Positions 34,460-44,566 are shown, counted from the first letter of the stretch. The stretch is 64,000 nt of DNA from Chitinophagaceae bacterium (GCA_017307735.1 JAFKGR010000007.1:186001-250000), one strand, 5' to 3'. Notes: a model not told the origin generated them from the letters alone. Numbers and translations: made by a program.

Positions 34460-34551
34460 TTTCTATTTCATTTTATAAATTATCTTTCCTGAATGACTTT
34501 GAAAAATACAAAAATAATTTATTCCGGTTAATTTACGTGTATGCATTAAGG

Positions 34552-35577
34552 TTATAGAGCTAATTGCCCTTCTGATGCCCATTTGATTACGGTTTCTGCA
34601 AACTGATCCTGGTCATTGATGCATGGAATTAAGGTAAGGCTTTCCCCTCCTGCGTTTTCAAAAGTTTCTTTCCCTTCCATTCCGATCTCTTCAATGGTTT
34701 CCAAACAATCATTGATGAAGGCCGGGCAAACAACCAATAATTTTTTCACTCCTTCTCCCGGCAATTCAGATAACCTTTTTACCGTGTAAGGTGTAAGCCA
34801 GGTCTTACCTGCTGCAGAAAGCCTGGATTGAAAAGATGTTTCATATTTCTCCTTTGGGATATGCAGCGCTTCTGCCGTCAATCGTGACGTTTCAATGGCC
34901 TGTTGCTGATAATTGATGGGAGGCAAATTGAAGTCTGCCTTTCCTGATGCGATTCGTTTTTCATCTTTTCCCAAATGCCTGACCGGAATGCCGTGATAAC
35001 TGAATAATAATTTATCATAGCCCTTTTCAATAAACGGTTTTATCGTTGCGGCCAGCGAGGCGATATAATCCGGATGATTATAAAATGGATTCAGGAATTT
35101 TAATTTGAATTTATAATTTCTCTCCCTGTGAATTTTTTTCAGCGATTCCACAGCAGTATCAAAACTTGACATGGTGTATTGAGGATAGAGCGGCAAAACC
35201 GTTACCTGCTGAATATCCGGATCCCGTGCCAATAATTCTTCAAATGCTTTTTCAGTTGAAGGTTCTCCATACCGCATGCACAACGCAACAGGAATATCTG
35301 TTTTTTGTTGAATCTTTTCCTTCAGTTTTTTTGAATAGATAATTAAAGGTGAACCTTCGGGCCGCCATATTTTTTTATACGACTGGGCTGTCTTTGGCGC
35401 TCTCTTTGGTACTATTAAAACCTTTACCAGAAAGGATCTAAACACTTTTGGAATATCAATTACTCTCTCATCCATCAAAAATGCTGTCAGATATTTTTTT
35501 ATGTCAGATAAGTTAGTGGATGTTGGGGAACCGAGGTTTGTTATCAGAATTCCCATGTGATCTCCGAAGTCAGGCAT
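34552..35577 (-). CDS. hemH: Ferrochelatase
   Basis: 341 residues; inserts Fe2+ into protoporphyrin IX, the last step of heme synthesis. Visible: GILITNLGSPTS start, the catalytic His195 in FSYHGIPVRHL, and the acidic CPAFINDCLETIEEIG near 284-299 with the conserved Glu. No C-terminal membrane segment. It is the first gene of the leftward hemH-hemJ pair, divergent from hemA. Two tandem hairpins cover the region directly in front of its ATG. Confidence 0.96.
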   Translation of the reverse strand: MPDFGDHMGILITNLGSPTSTNLSDIKKYLTAFLMDERVIDIPKVFRSFLVKVLIVPKRAPKTAQSYKKIWRPEGSPLIIYSKKLKEKIQQKTDIPVALCMRYGEPSTEKAFEELLARDPDIQQVTVLPLYPQYTMSSFDTAVESLKKIHRERNYKFKLKFLNPFYNHPDYIASLAATIKPFIEKGYDKLLFSYHGIPVRHLGKDEKRIASGKADFNLPPINYQQQAIETSRLTAEALHIPKEKYETSFQSRLSAAGKTWLTPYTVKRLSELPGEGVKKLLVVCPAFINDCLETIEEIGMEGKETFENAGGESLTLIPCINDQDQFAETVIKWASEGQLAL

Positions 35578-35620
35578 GAATAAAAAGTTTTATTCAGAGA
35601 AATCAAAATTTATTTCTCTG
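35578..35620 (-). promoter_or_regulatory. Two tandem hairpins directly upstream of hemH
   Basis: On the minus strand a perfect 9-base stem (CAGAGAAAT/ATTTCTCTG, loop 8) is followed at once by a 7-base stem (GAATAAA/TTTATTC, loop 4) whose last base touches the hemH ATG. The second hairpin would occupy the ribosome landing site. Suggests control of translation or a protein-binding site. Confidence 0.4.
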
Positions 35621-35736
35621 GCGTTATATCCCACAAATCTCTTATTTAGAAAAGCTACTTTGGGAAATTTATTCAGATATGACAGAACCATGACCAAATA
35701 AAAGATTTTCTGCTGGCTTGCCGTTAAACTCCCAAG

Positions 35737-35744
35737 TACTTTTG
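35737..35744 (+). promoter_or_regulatory. Promoter -7 box for the hemA operon
   Basis: TACTTTTG matches TAnnTTTG. Transcription would begin near 35750, so the hemA start must lie downstream of that, which selects ATG 35775. Confidence 0.55.
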
Positions 35745-35774
35745 CAGGAGTCATTATTATTCTTATCACAAGAA

Positions 35775-37022
35775 ATGGAGAAAGAGGATTACAGTAAGTC
35801 GTTATCAAATTTTTATTTGGCCGGTATTAATTATGAAAAAGCAAATACCGCAGTACGTAGTTTGTTTGCAATTGATGGAAAAGCGTATGAGCGGATTGCA
35901 CGCAATAACTCGTTAGATAATTCTCCGGGATGCTTTATTATATCAACTTGTAACCGGACTGAAATTTATGGTTTTGCTGAAGATGCCAGTCATCTTGTTC
36001 GTTTGCTATGCAGTGAAACAAAAGGGAATGCAGTTGAATTTTTATCCAACGCTTATGTCCTCAATGGTCAGGAAGCAATCAAACATTTGTTCCGTGTAGG
36101 TTGCGGACTTGATTCACAAATTTTAGGAGATTATGAAGTGAGTGCGCAGGTGAAGCATGCGTTTCATAAAGCACAGGATTTAAACATGCTGGATGCTTTT
36201 ACCGAACGTCTTTTGAACAGTACTTTTCAGGTGTCAAAACGGGTGAAAACCGAAACGGCAATTAGCTCCGGAACGGTTTCAGTAGCCTTTGCAGTTGTTC
36301 AATATTTAAGGGAAGTTCCGGATATTGAAAATAAAAACCTGCTTATGCTCGGCCTTGGAAAAATTGGCCGGAGTACTTGTATGAACCTTATGGATTACCT
36401 GGGCCTGAAAAAAATTACGGTCATCAATCGCACCGAAGAAGTGGCAAACACATTTGCCTCTGAGCAGGGTATTTCTTACGTTCCTTTTGACCATTTGGAT
36501 GTGCAGTTGAGGGAAGCCGATATTGTAATGGTAGCGACAAATGCACCAGAACCTACGCTTAAAGTAAAAGACATCCGGGAAAGAAATAAAATAATTCTTG
36601 ATCTCTCCATTCCGCGAAACGTAAGTGAAGACATAAAGAATATAAATGGGATTCGTGTCATTGATGTGGACGAACTTTCCAGGATAACCGAACAGACACT
36701 TGAAATTCGTAAAGATGAAATTCCGAAAGCGGAAAAGATCATTGAAGATGAAATGAAGGATTTTCAGGAGTGGTATAAATCCAGGAAACATGCCATTATT
36801 CTCAAAGCAGTTAAAGAAAAGATGGAACGTATTTCCGAAAGAGCTATCAAAAATCAGCACAAGGAAACGCAGGCCAATGTAGATGATCTGGAAGCATTGT
36901 CCAATACGATGATACAAAAGATGCTGAATGTTCTTGCCGGTAAACTTCGCGATAGCAATGGCAAAGCAGATTTCTACTGCAGGGTGTTGAGTGAAATTTT
37001 TGAAGTGGCAACAGTTGAGTGA
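35775..37022 (+). CDS. hemA: Glutamyl-tRNA reductase
   Basis: 415 residues from the chosen ATG. Reduces glutamyl-tRNA to glutamate-1-semialdehyde with NADPH, the first committed step of C5 heme synthesis. The catalytic Cys59 lies in IISTCNRTEIYG, the NADPH-binding GLGKIG at about 193-198, and a helical dimerisation domain ends the protein. The upstream ATG-like start at 35718 is rejected since the -7 box lies downstream of it. Stop TGA is 1 base from the hemC ATG, so hemA-hemC are coupled. Confidence 0.96.
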   Translation: MEKEDYSKSLSNFYLAGINYEKANTAVRSLFAIDGKAYERIARNNSLDNSPGCFIISTCNRTEIYGFAEDASHLVRLLCSETKGNAVEFLSNAYVLNGQEAIKHLFRVGCGLDSQILGDYEVSAQVKHAFHKAQDLNMLDAFTERLLNSTFQVSKRVKTETAISSGTVSVAFAVVQYLREVPDIENKNLLMLGLGKIGRSTCMNLMDYLGLKKITVINRTEEVANTFASEQGISYVPFDHLDVQLREADIVMVATNAPEPTLKVKDIRERNKIILDLSIPRNVSEDIKNINGIRVIDVDELSRITEQTLEIRKDEIPKAEKIIEDEMKDFQEWYKSRKHAIILKAVKEKMERISERAIKNQHKETQANVDDLEALSNTMIQKMLNVLAGKLRDSNGKADFYCRVLSEIFEVATVE

Positions 37023-37023
37023 T

Positions 37024-37938
37024 ATGAAAGGAAAAATTAAAATCGGGACGAGATCAAGTCAATTGGCCCTTTGGCAGGCAGAACAGGTGGAAAAGATTTT
37101 AGAGGATAATGATTACCAAACGGAGATCGTTCCGATAAAGAGCGAGGGAGATATTGACCTTCATTCACCACTTTATGAAATGGGTTCTGTGGGCGTTTTT
37201 ACAAGATATCTTGATGCGGCAGTTCTTTCAGGAAAAGTGGATATCGCAGTTCATTCCATGAAAGATGTGCCGACCATTCTGGCCAGGGGTTTGAAACAGG
37301 CGGCTGTATTGAAACGCGGGCCGGTCAAGGATTTGCTCCTTTACAGAAAAGACAAAACCTTTCTTGACGATCGCGAAAACCCTTGTCTCATCGCCACCGG
37401 AAGTATTCGCAGAAAAGCGCAATGGTTAAACCGTTATCCTAAAAGTGAAGTTGTTGGGTTGCGGGGAAATGTAAATACACGTCTTAAAAAACTGGAAGAA
37501 AGCAATTGGGACGGGGCGTTATTTGCAGCAGCGGGATTGGAACGTATTCATTTGCGTCCTGAAAAATCGGTAGAGTTGGATTGGATGTTGCCGGCGCCTG
37601 CCCAGGGAGCTATTATGGTGGTGTGCAGGGAAAATGATTCTTTTTGTTTGGATGCATGCTCTTTGATGAACGATGAGGAAACAGCATTGTGCACAGCAGT
37701 AGAGCGTGATTTTTTAAAAGCTTTGATGGGCGGTTGCGCCACCCCGATCAGTGCACTTGCACAAATAGAAAATGGCCGGATGTTTTTCCAGGGAAATGTT
37801 TTGTCGCCGGATGGAAAACAAAAAGCTTCCATTAAAAAAGATGCTTCGTTAGATAATGCAAGTGGGCTTGGAACAGAAGCCGGAAATGAATTGATGGCAG
37901 GTGAAGGAAGGCAAATAGTTGAATTGCTGAATCAATAA
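37024..37938 (+). CDS. hemC: Porphobilinogen deaminase (hydroxymethylbilane synthase)
   Basis: 304 residues. Polymerises four porphobilinogens into hydroxymethylbilane using a dipyrromethane cofactor bound to Cys238 in MGGCATPISA. Also present: KIGTRSSQLALWQA start, HSMKDVPT, ATGSIRRKAQW and GLRGNVNTRL. A GTG 33 bases upstream is in frame inside hemA, but the ATG just after the hemA stop gives the normal N-terminus. Confidence 0.97.
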   Translation: MKGKIKIGTRSSQLALWQAEQVEKILEDNDYQTEIVPIKSEGDIDLHSPLYEMGSVGVFTRYLDAAVLSGKVDIAVHSMKDVPTILARGLKQAAVLKRGPVKDLLLYRKDKTFLDDRENPCLIATGSIRRKAQWLNRYPKSEVVGLRGNVNTRLKKLEESNWDGALFAAAGLERIHLRPEKSVELDWMLPAPAQGAIMVVCRENDSFCLDACSLMNDEETALCTAVERDFLKALMGGCATPISALAQIENGRMFFQGNVLSPDGKQKASIKKDASLDNASGLGTEAGNELMAGEGRQIVELLNQ

Positions 37939-37960
37939 CTGTTCTTAATTTTTTAGGATA

Positions 37961-38695
37961 ATGACAAAAGTATTTTGTACACGGTTACTGACAGACGAAG
38001 ACCGGAATGCGGCTCTCCGGTTGGGTTTGGAGATCGTTTGCAAAAGCTTTATCCGGACAGTCCCGGTTGAATTGCAGGACTATCAGAAAACTTTGATGGA
38101 AGAAGAATTGCAACAACCGAATCAGATTTTGTTGTTCACCAGCAAAAATGCTGTGAGGTTTGCTGTTGAAAAATATCTTCAATTTTTCCAGGAAGATTTC
38201 AGAGAAAAATGGCAGTACTATTCTTTGTCAGGAGCTACTAAAAAAGAATTGCTCAAACATATAAATTCCAATCAAATCATTGCAAGCGCTGACAATGCGG
38301 ATGACTTAATCCATGTGATAAAAGAAAATCTTCCCGAAAACAAAGTCTATTTTTTTTGCAGCAATGAAAGAAGAGATACGCTTCCGCTTTTTTTTAAAAA
38401 GCATTTGATTCCTTTTAGAGAATGGATTATTTATAAGACAGTCGCCACTCCGCAAAAAATTCAGGAGCGTTTTTCTGCATACTTATTTTTTAGTCCAAGC
38501 GCTGTTGACAGTTTTTTTTCTGTCAACAAAATTGAATCGCATATACCTTGTTATGCCATCGGCGGGACCACAGCATCTTCATTAAAACAACGAATTACCA
38601 ATCCCGTCTTTGCAAGTCCAAAGCCGGTTATCGGCCAATTATTAAAGATTTTATCTGACAATCTAAAAAGTGAAAATGGAATCCTTAAAAAATAA
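37961..38695 (+). CDS. hemD: Uroporphyrinogen-III synthase
   Basis: 244 residues. HemD proteins diverge strongly; the call rests on the fold-typical start (MTKVFCTRLLTDEDRNAALRLGLEIVCKSFIRT), TSKNAVRFAVEKYL, the C-terminal YLFFSPSAVDSFFS and AIGGTTASSLKQR patterns, and the position between hemC and hemE. It closes and inverts ring D of hydroxymethylbilane. Its end overlaps the hemE start by 20 bases. Confidence 0.88.
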   Translation: MTKVFCTRLLTDEDRNAALRLGLEIVCKSFIRTVPVELQDYQKTLMEEELQQPNQILLFTSKNAVRFAVEKYLQFFQEDFREKWQYYSLSGATKKELLKHINSNQIIASADNADDLIHVIKENLPENKVYFFCSNERRDTLPLFFKKHLIPFREWIIYKTVATPQKIQERFSAYLFFSPSAVDSFFSVNKIESHIPCYAIGGTTASSLKQRITNPVFASPKPVIGQLLKILSDNLKSENGILKK

Positions 38696-39704
38696 TTTAT
38701 TGTTGCAGGCATTGGCAGGAGAAGAGGTGCCGAGGCCGCCTGTGTGGATGATGCGGCAGGCGGGAAGATATCTTCCTGACTACCGAAAGATTCGTGAAAA
38801 ATATTCCTTTTTTGAATGCACTCAAAAACCTGAGATCGCAACTGAAATAACCATTCAGCCAGTTGAGCAGGTTGGCGTGGATGCAGCGATTATTTTTTCT
38901 GATATTCTTGTTGTGCCCCAGGCGATGGGCGTGGAAGTACAGATGGTTGAAAATACCGGGCCGGTGATTCCCTCTCCTGTGCGTTCGGAAGATGATCTGA
39001 AAAAGCTGTGTATTCCTGACGTAGAGGAAAGATTGCATTATGTTTTTGATGCCATTGCGCTGACAAAAAAAACATTGGATGGAAGAGTGCCGCTGATCGG
39101 TTTCGCAGGCTCACCGTGGACATTATTCTGCTACCTGGTTCAGGGAAAAAGTAGTAATTCTTATGACAAGGCCAGAACAATGTTGTACAGCAATCCGGCT
39201 CTATCACATCAGATTTTGGAAATGCTGACAAAGGTTACCATTCTGTATTTAAAAAATCAGGTGAAGTCGGGGGCAGATTGTGTTCAATTGTTTGATTCAT
39301 GGGGCGGATTATTAGGGCCGGAAATGTTCAATAGTTTTTCATTGAAGTATAACCAGGAAATCATTCAGGCGTTGAAAGATGATTGTCCTGTTATTTTATT
39401 TTCAAAGGGCGCCTGGTATGGATTGGGGGCGATGTCACAGTCAGGTGCACACGCATTGGGATTGGACTGGCACATTCGCCCGGAAGTGGCGAGAACATGG
39501 GCCGGCGATAAAATGACCTTACAGGGAAATCTTGATCCGGCATTGTTGTTCAGTTCTGGAACCGATATAAAAAAAGAAGTCAGAAAAATGATTTCGGCAT
39601 TTGGAAGTCAGCGATACATTGTCAATCTGGGTCATGGCATTTTGCCCAATACGCCGGTTGATCATGCGAGGGCATTTGTGAATGCCGTCAAAGAAATGGA
39701 GTAA
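38676..39704 (+). CDS. hemE: Uroporphyrinogen decarboxylase
   Basis: 342 residues. Decarboxylates uroporphyrinogen III to coproporphyrinogen III. Diagnostic PPVWMMRQAGRYLPDYR near residues 21-37, FSDILVVPQAMG, GFAGSPWTLFCYLVQG and NLGHGILPNTPVDH. I take ATG 38676 (MESLKNNLL); a GTG two codons upstream is possible. The start lies inside the end of hemD, indicating coupling. Confidence 0.97.
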   Translation: MESLKNNLLLQALAGEEVPRPPVWMMRQAGRYLPDYRKIREKYSFFECTQKPEIATEITIQPVEQVGVDAAIIFSDILVVPQAMGVEVQMVENTGPVIPSPVRSEDDLKKLCIPDVEERLHYVFDAIALTKKTLDGRVPLIGFAGSPWTLFCYLVQGKSSNSYDKARTMLYSNPALSHQILEMLTKVTILYLKNQVKSGADCVQLFDSWGGLLGPEMFNSFSLKYNQEIIQALKDDCPVILFSKGAWYGLGAMSQSGAHALGLDWHIRPEVARTWAGDKMTLQGNLDPALLFSSGTDIKKEVRKMISAFGSQRYIVNLGHGILPNTPVDHARAFVNAVKEME

Positions 39705-39760
39705 TAACAGAAATAGAAAAATATTTCCGATGATGCTAATATGAAAATTAAACACACAGA

Positions 39761-40699
39761 ATGAGTCAGGAAAAAGGAAATAAAATATCTGTCAGAAAAG
39801 AATGGACTGATTATATTCTTTCACTTCAGGATACTATTTGCAGAGGTTTGGAAAATGAGGATGGCGGCACGTCGTTTATCACCGACGAATGGAAGAGGCC
39901 CGGAGATGGAGGCGGAGGGAGAACAAGAGTTATTTCTAACGGGCATGTTTTTGAAAAAGGAGGAGTTAATACATCGGTTGTTTATGGAAAGGTCACCGAC
40001 ATTATGCGTGCGCAGTTGCACATTGATGGCGATGAATGGTTTGCCGGCGGTATCAGTCTCATCCTTCATCCGGAAAATCCTTTTGTTCCTACGGTTCACG
40101 CTAATTATAGATATTTTGAATTGTATGATGATAAGGGAGAGATCATGGACCAATGGTTTGGCGGAGGTGCGGATCTGACTCCGTATTATTTGTTCAGAGA
40201 AGATGCAATTCATTTTCACCAGACAATAAAAAATGCATGCGATCCTTTCGGCCAGGAACTCTATCCGCGATTTAAGAAATGGTGTGATGAATATTTTGTA
40301 AATAAACACCGGCACAATGAAGCCAGAGGTATTGGAGGAATATTTTATGATTATCTGAGGACGGATGAAGAGAGGGATGTGAAAGAGTGGATGAATTTTT
40401 CAATGTCAAATGGTAACGCATTTTTGAATGCTTATTTGCCCATCGTACACCGGCGAAAAAAAACTGAGTTTAACGAGGAGCAAAAAAAATGGCAGGAGAT
40501 CAGAAGAGGCCGTTATGTAGAGTTCAATTTGATTTATGACAGAGGCACACTCTTCGGACTGAAAACTGATGGAAGAGTAGAAAGTATTTTAGTCAGTATG
40601 CCGCCGACAGTAAGGTTTGAATATGAATATCATCCTGCCGAAGGAAGTCGTGAAAGTGAATTGGAAACAGTGCTTAAAAATCCGGTGGACTGGATTTGA
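39761..40699 (+). CDS. hemF: Oxygen-dependent coproporphyrinogen III oxidase
   Basis: 312 residues. Converts coproporphyrinogen III to protoporphyrinogen IX with O2. Conserved GGGRTRVI near 47-54, FAGGISLILHPENPFVPTVHANYRYFE, WFGGGADLTPYY, and RGIGGIFYDYL. The oxygen-independent enzyme HemN is encoded two genes later, so the step can run with or without oxygen. Confidence 0.97.
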   Translation: MSQEKGNKISVRKEWTDYILSLQDTICRGLENEDGGTSFITDEWKRPGDGGGGRTRVISNGHVFEKGGVNTSVVYGKVTDIMRAQLHIDGDEWFAGGISLILHPENPFVPTVHANYRYFELYDDKGEIMDQWFGGGADLTPYYLFREDAIHFHQTIKNACDPFGQELYPRFKKWCDEYFVNKHRHNEARGIGGIFYDYLRTDEERDVKEWMNFSMSNGNAFLNAYLPIVHRRKKTEFNEEQKKWQEIRRGRYVEFNLIYDRGTLFGLKTDGRVESILVSMPPTVRFEYEYHPAEGSRESELETVLKNPVDWI

Positions 40700-40760
40700 A
40701 AAGAACATAAAAAAATTGAAACAGGTTTTTAAATAAGACGAAATTTTAATCTCATAAGAT

Positions 40761-41744
40761 ATGTATTTAACAAGAAGAAACCGCATTACCCGGCGTTCGG
40801 CCGCCATCAGAGACATGGTCGCTGAAACAGTTTTGACGCCACGGGATTTTATCCTTCCGATTTTTATTGTGGAAGGAAAAGACACTACCGAAGAAATTAG
40901 TTCTATGCCCGGATATTACAGACGATCCATTGATAAAACCATTGTTGATTTAAAGGACGTTTGGAATTTGGGAATCCGGTCTGTGCTGCTGTTTGTAAAA
41001 TGCGATGATTCAAAAAAAGACAATACCGGACTGGAAAGCTGGAATCCGGATGGCCTGATGCAACGCAGTATCAAAGCCATTAAAGATGCGCTTCCGGAAA
41101 TGGTGGTTATGACAGATGTGGCATTGGATCCCTATTCAAAATATGGCCATGATGGGATCGTGGATGAGGCATCAGGGATGATTTTGAATGATGAAACCGT
41201 GGAAGCCCTGACGAAGATGAGTTTGTCGCATGCCAGAGCCGGTGCTGATTTCATTGCACCCAGCGATATGATGGACGGAAGGATAGGGGCATTCAGGAAA
41301 GCGCTGGAAGAAAATAATTTTACGGGAACCGGCATCATGTCGTACAGTGCGAAGTATGCAAGTTGTTTTTATGGCCCGTTCAGAAATGCATTGGATTCTG
41401 CTCCGGGATTTGGTGATAAGAAAACGTATCAGATGAATTATGCCAACCGGATTGAAGCCATCAATGAAACGATCCAGGATGTGGAACAGGGCGCTGATAT
41501 TGTGATGGTGAAACCGGCTATGGCGTATCTTGATGTGTTGCGTGAAGTACGGAATGCGGTAACTGTTCCCGTAAGCGCTTATCAGGTAAGCGGGGAATAC
41601 GCCATGATTAAAGCTTCTGCAGAAAGGGGATGGATAGACGGCGAAAAAGCCATGATTGAAACGTTGACTTCCATTAAAAGAGCAGGTGCAGATTTGATTG
41701 CAACCTATTTCGGCAAAGAGGCTTCGCAGATACTCAATTCATAA
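40761..41744 (+). CDS. hemB: Delta-aminolevulinic acid dehydratase (porphobilinogen synthase)
   Basis: 327 residues. Condenses two 5-aminolevulinates into porphobilinogen. Conserved RRSAAIRDMVAETVLTPRDFILPIFIVEG, the substrate lysine region APSDMMDGRIGAFRKAL, FYGPFRNALDSAPGFGDKKTYQMNYAN, and the Schiff-base lysine in DIVMVKPAMAYLD. A Cys-rich zinc site as in human enzymes is not visible around residue 115-130 (MTDVALDPYSKYGHDG), consistent with the Mg-dependent form. Confidence 0.97.
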   Translation: MYLTRRNRITRRSAAIRDMVAETVLTPRDFILPIFIVEGKDTTEEISSMPGYYRRSIDKTIVDLKDVWNLGIRSVLLFVKCDDSKKDNTGLESWNPDGLMQRSIKAIKDALPEMVVMTDVALDPYSKYGHDGIVDEASGMILNDETVEALTKMSLSHARAGADFIAPSDMMDGRIGAFRKALEENNFTGTGIMSYSAKYASCFYGPFRNALDSAPGFGDKKTYQMNYANRIEAINETIQDVEQGADIVMVKPAMAYLDVLREVRNAVTVPVSAYQVSGEYAMIKASAERGWIDGEKAMIETLTSIKRAGADLIATYFGKEASQILNS

Positions 41745-41824
41745 AATAACTTTTGAAAGACCGGTAACTAACATTTATACATACATGATAATTGTTTACA
41801 TCAACACCTAATCAAATTCCAAGA

Positions 41825-43186
41825 ATGAATACGCTAATCAGAAAATATAACATTCCCGGGCCGCGATACACGAGTTATCCCACCGTGCCATATTGGGACG
41901 AACATCTTTTTTCTACAGATCAATGGGAACAAACCGTAAAAAAAAGTTTTGATGAAAGCAACGGAAGAGAAGGGATCAGTTTGTATATCCATTTGCCCTT
42001 CTGTGAAAGTTTGTGCACCTTTTGTGCATGTCATAAAAGAATAACGAAACAACATTCGGTAGAAGGGCCATACATTGAAGCTGTGTTGAAAGAGTGGAAA
42101 ATGATTGTCAGCCATCTCGGTAAAAAACCATTGATCAGTGAAGTTCATCTCGGGGGCGGCACACCTACTTTTTTCAGTCCGTCCAATCTGGAATTTTTAT
42201 TGACAGAAATTTTTGCGGATGCGGAAATCTCTTCCCACCCGGAATTTAGTTTTGAGGGACATCCAAACAACACGACACGTGCCCATCTGAAAACCTTGTA
42301 TGACCTGCGTTTCAGGCGCGTTAGTTTTGGTGTGCAGGATTATGATCCCAAAGTGCAAAAGACAATCAACCGTATTCAGCCTTTTGAAAACGTAAAAAGG
42401 GTTACTCTTTCTGCCAGGGAAGCTGGATTTGAAAGTGTCAGTCACGATTTGATTTTTGGATTGCCTTTTCAAACATGGGATTCCATGTCAAGGACCATTG
42501 AAATGACGAAATCATTGCGTCCCGACAGAATTGCTTTTTATTCTTATGCGCACGTTCCCTGGATTAAGGGGGTGGGACAAAGAGGTTATGATGAAAAGGA
42601 TTTGCCGACACCCGAACAAAAAAGAGAATTGTACGAACGGGGAAAAGCATTGTTGGAAGAATCGGGTTACATAGAAATCGGTATGGATCATTTCGCATTG
42701 CCCGAAGACAATTTGTATAAATCCATGAAGCAAAAGACAATTCACCGCAATTTTATGGGATATACTTCTTCGTCCACACAGTTATTGATTGGATTGGGAA
42801 TGTCGGCTATAAGTGACAGTTGGTACGGCTTTGCGCAGAATGATAAAACGGTGGAAAGTTATATTGAGAAAACAGAGCAGGGAATTTTGCCCGTAACCCG
42901 CGGACACATTTTGAACAGGGAAGATTTGATTGTCCGCCGTCATATCCTCAATTTAATGTGCCTGTTAGAAACATCGTGGGAAGATGAGAACATGAATCTT
43001 GATGAAATGCCGGAGATTTTAAATCGTCTGGAAGAAATGCAAAAAGATGATTTGGTTTCTCTTCAAAAAAACACTTTAAAAGTAACCGAAGAAGGAAGAA
43101 AATTTATTCGCAATATTGCGATGGCATGGGATCTTCGCATGATACGCCACCAGCCCACCACCAAGATTTTTTCCATGACGGTGTAG
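41825..43186 (+). CDS. hemN: Oxygen-independent coproporphyrinogen III oxidase
   Basis: 453 residues from the ATG giving MNTLIRKYNIPGPRYTSYPT, the usual N-terminus; an upstream TTG is less likely. Radical SAM enzyme with the cluster motif C60-x3-C64-x2-C67-x-C69 in PFCESLCTFCACHK, a form specific to true HemN rather than the HemW group. Also GGGTPTFFS and RVSFGVQDYDPKVQKTINRIQP. Complements HemF under low oxygen. Confidence 0.96.
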   Translation: MNTLIRKYNIPGPRYTSYPTVPYWDEHLFSTDQWEQTVKKSFDESNGREGISLYIHLPFCESLCTFCACHKRITKQHSVEGPYIEAVLKEWKMIVSHLGKKPLISEVHLGGGTPTFFSPSNLEFLLTEIFADAEISSHPEFSFEGHPNNTTRAHLKTLYDLRFRRVSFGVQDYDPKVQKTINRIQPFENVKRVTLSAREAGFESVSHDLIFGLPFQTWDSMSRTIEMTKSLRPDRIAFYSYAHVPWIKGVGQRGYDEKDLPTPEQKRELYERGKALLEESGYIEIGMDHFALPEDNLYKSMKQKTIHRNFMGYTSSSTQLLIGLGMSAISDSWYGFAQNDKTVESYIEKTEQGILPVTRGHILNREDLIVRRHILNLMCLLETSWEDENMNLDEMPEILNRLEEMQKDDLVSLQKNTLKVTEEGRKFIRNIAMAWDLRMIRHQPTTKIFSMTV

Positions 43187-43222
43187 ATTAAAATATTAGT
43201 TAAACACAATAATCTTTTTCAG

Positions 43223-44533
43223 ATGAAGGAATATAAAAGGAGCGAGTTCTTATTTCAGCGAGCCCAACAAGTGATTCCGGGAGGAGTAAATTCTCCGGTG
43301 CGCGCTTTTAAAAATGTAGGAGGCACTCCGCTGTTTATAAAGTCTGCTAAAGGTGCATATATCTTTGATGAGGACGGAAACCGGTACATAGATTATGTGG
43401 GCTCCTGGGGGCCAATGATTCTTGGTCATGCTTATGAACCAGTGATTGATGCTGTAGAAAAAGCGGTCAGAAATGGAACTTCTTTTGGAGCGCCGACGGA
43501 TTTGGAATTGAAGATTGCCGAATTGATCACTTCCATCGTTCCCAATATTGATATGGTCAGGATGGTCAATTCCGGTACAGAAGCCTGTATGAGCGCAATC
43601 AGGCTGGCAAGAGGATTTACCGGAAAAAATAAGTTCATCAAATTTGAAGGGTGTTATCACGGCCATGCAGATATGTTTTTGGTGAATGCCGGAAGCGGAG
43701 TAGCAACGCTGGGAATCCAGAACACACCGGGAGTACCGGAAGCCGTTACCTCAGATACATTGATTGCACCATATAACGATTTAGAAAAGGTGAACGAATT
43801 GGTTACAACTTATTCCGGACAGATTGCAGCGATAATTGTTGAGCCGGTTGCCGGCAATATGGGATGCGTGCTTCCGAAAAAGGGATTTCTTGAAGGGCTT
43901 CGCAAAATCTGCGATGAGCATCATATTCTTCTGATTTTTGATGAAGTGATGACGGGCTTCAGACTTGCAATCGGCGGCGCTCAGGAACTGTTTAATGTCA
44001 AAGCAGATTTGGTAACATTCGGAAAAATTATCGGCGGTGGTTTTCCTGTGGGCGCTTATGCAGGGCCCAAATCCATCATGGAACATGTTGCTCCCACGGG
44101 CAATGTGTATCAGGCCGGAACGTTGAGCGGAAATCCAATTGCCATGACAGCGGGATACACGCTGCTCAGGATTTTATCTGAACAATCTGAAATTTATAAA
44201 TCACTTTCGGCGAAAACAGAATACCTGGTAAATGGACTGAAGAAAGTTTTTGATAATGAAAATATGGCGAGCCAGATCAATCATTGCGGTTCCATGATGA
44301 GTGTATTCTTTGCCAAAGATGCAGTTACAAATTTTTCAACATCCTCTCAATGCAATAAAAATCTTTTCAAAGAAATATTTCACAGCTTATTGGACAAACA
44401 AATTTATTTGCCGCCATCTCCTTACGAATCCTGGTTTCTGAGCGATGCGCTGTCTTATGAAGATTTGGATCAGACGATTCATTCAACAGGCATAGCCGCA
44501 CATCTTGCAGCTCAACATTTGGATGTTTCCTGA
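43223..44533 (+). CDS. hemL: Glutamate-1-semialdehyde 2,1-aminomutase
   Basis: 436 residues. PLP enzyme converting glutamate-1-semialdehyde to 5-aminolevulinate. [15 protein letters not shown] start, [15 protein letters not shown] near 116-130, [12 protein letters not shown] near 236-247 and Schiff-base Lys268 in [15 protein letters not shown]. Last gene of the rightward heme operon, closed by a hairpin shared with the convergent M16 gene. Confidence 0.97.
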   Translation: MKEYKRSEFLFQRAQQVIPGGVNSPVRAFKNVGGTPLFIKSAKGAYIFDEDGNRYIDYVGSWGPMILGHAYEPVIDAVEKAVRNGTSFGAPTDLELKIAELITSIVPNIDMVRMVNSGTEACMSAIRLARGFTGKNKFIKFEGCYHGHADMFLVNAGSGVATLGIQNTPGVPEAVTSDTLIAPYNDLEKVNELVTTYSGQIAAIIVEPVAGNMGCVLPKKGFLEGLRKICDEHHILLIFDEVMTGFRLAIGGAQELFNVKADLVTFGKIIGGGFPVGAYAGPKSIMEHVAPTGNVYQAGTLSGNPIAMTAGYTLLRILSEQSEIYKSLSAKTEYLVNGLKKVFDNENMASQINHCGSMMSVFFAKDAVTNFSTSSQCNKNLFKEIFHSLLDKQIYLPPSPYESWFLSDALSYEDLDQTIHSTGIAAHLAAQHLDVS

Positions 44534-44566
44534 TTTAATTTTGAAGATACCTGCATTTAAAAAAAT

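Noticed and set aside
35590..35808. Leftward ORF of 72 codons between hemH and hemA
   Set aside because: Covers the hemA promoter and the hemH leader hairpins; composition and position do not support a gene.
41780..41810. FNR-like site (TGAT...ATCA) before hemN
   Set aside because: The half-sites are 10 bases apart, while FNR/CRP sites need about 4 to 6; not supportable.
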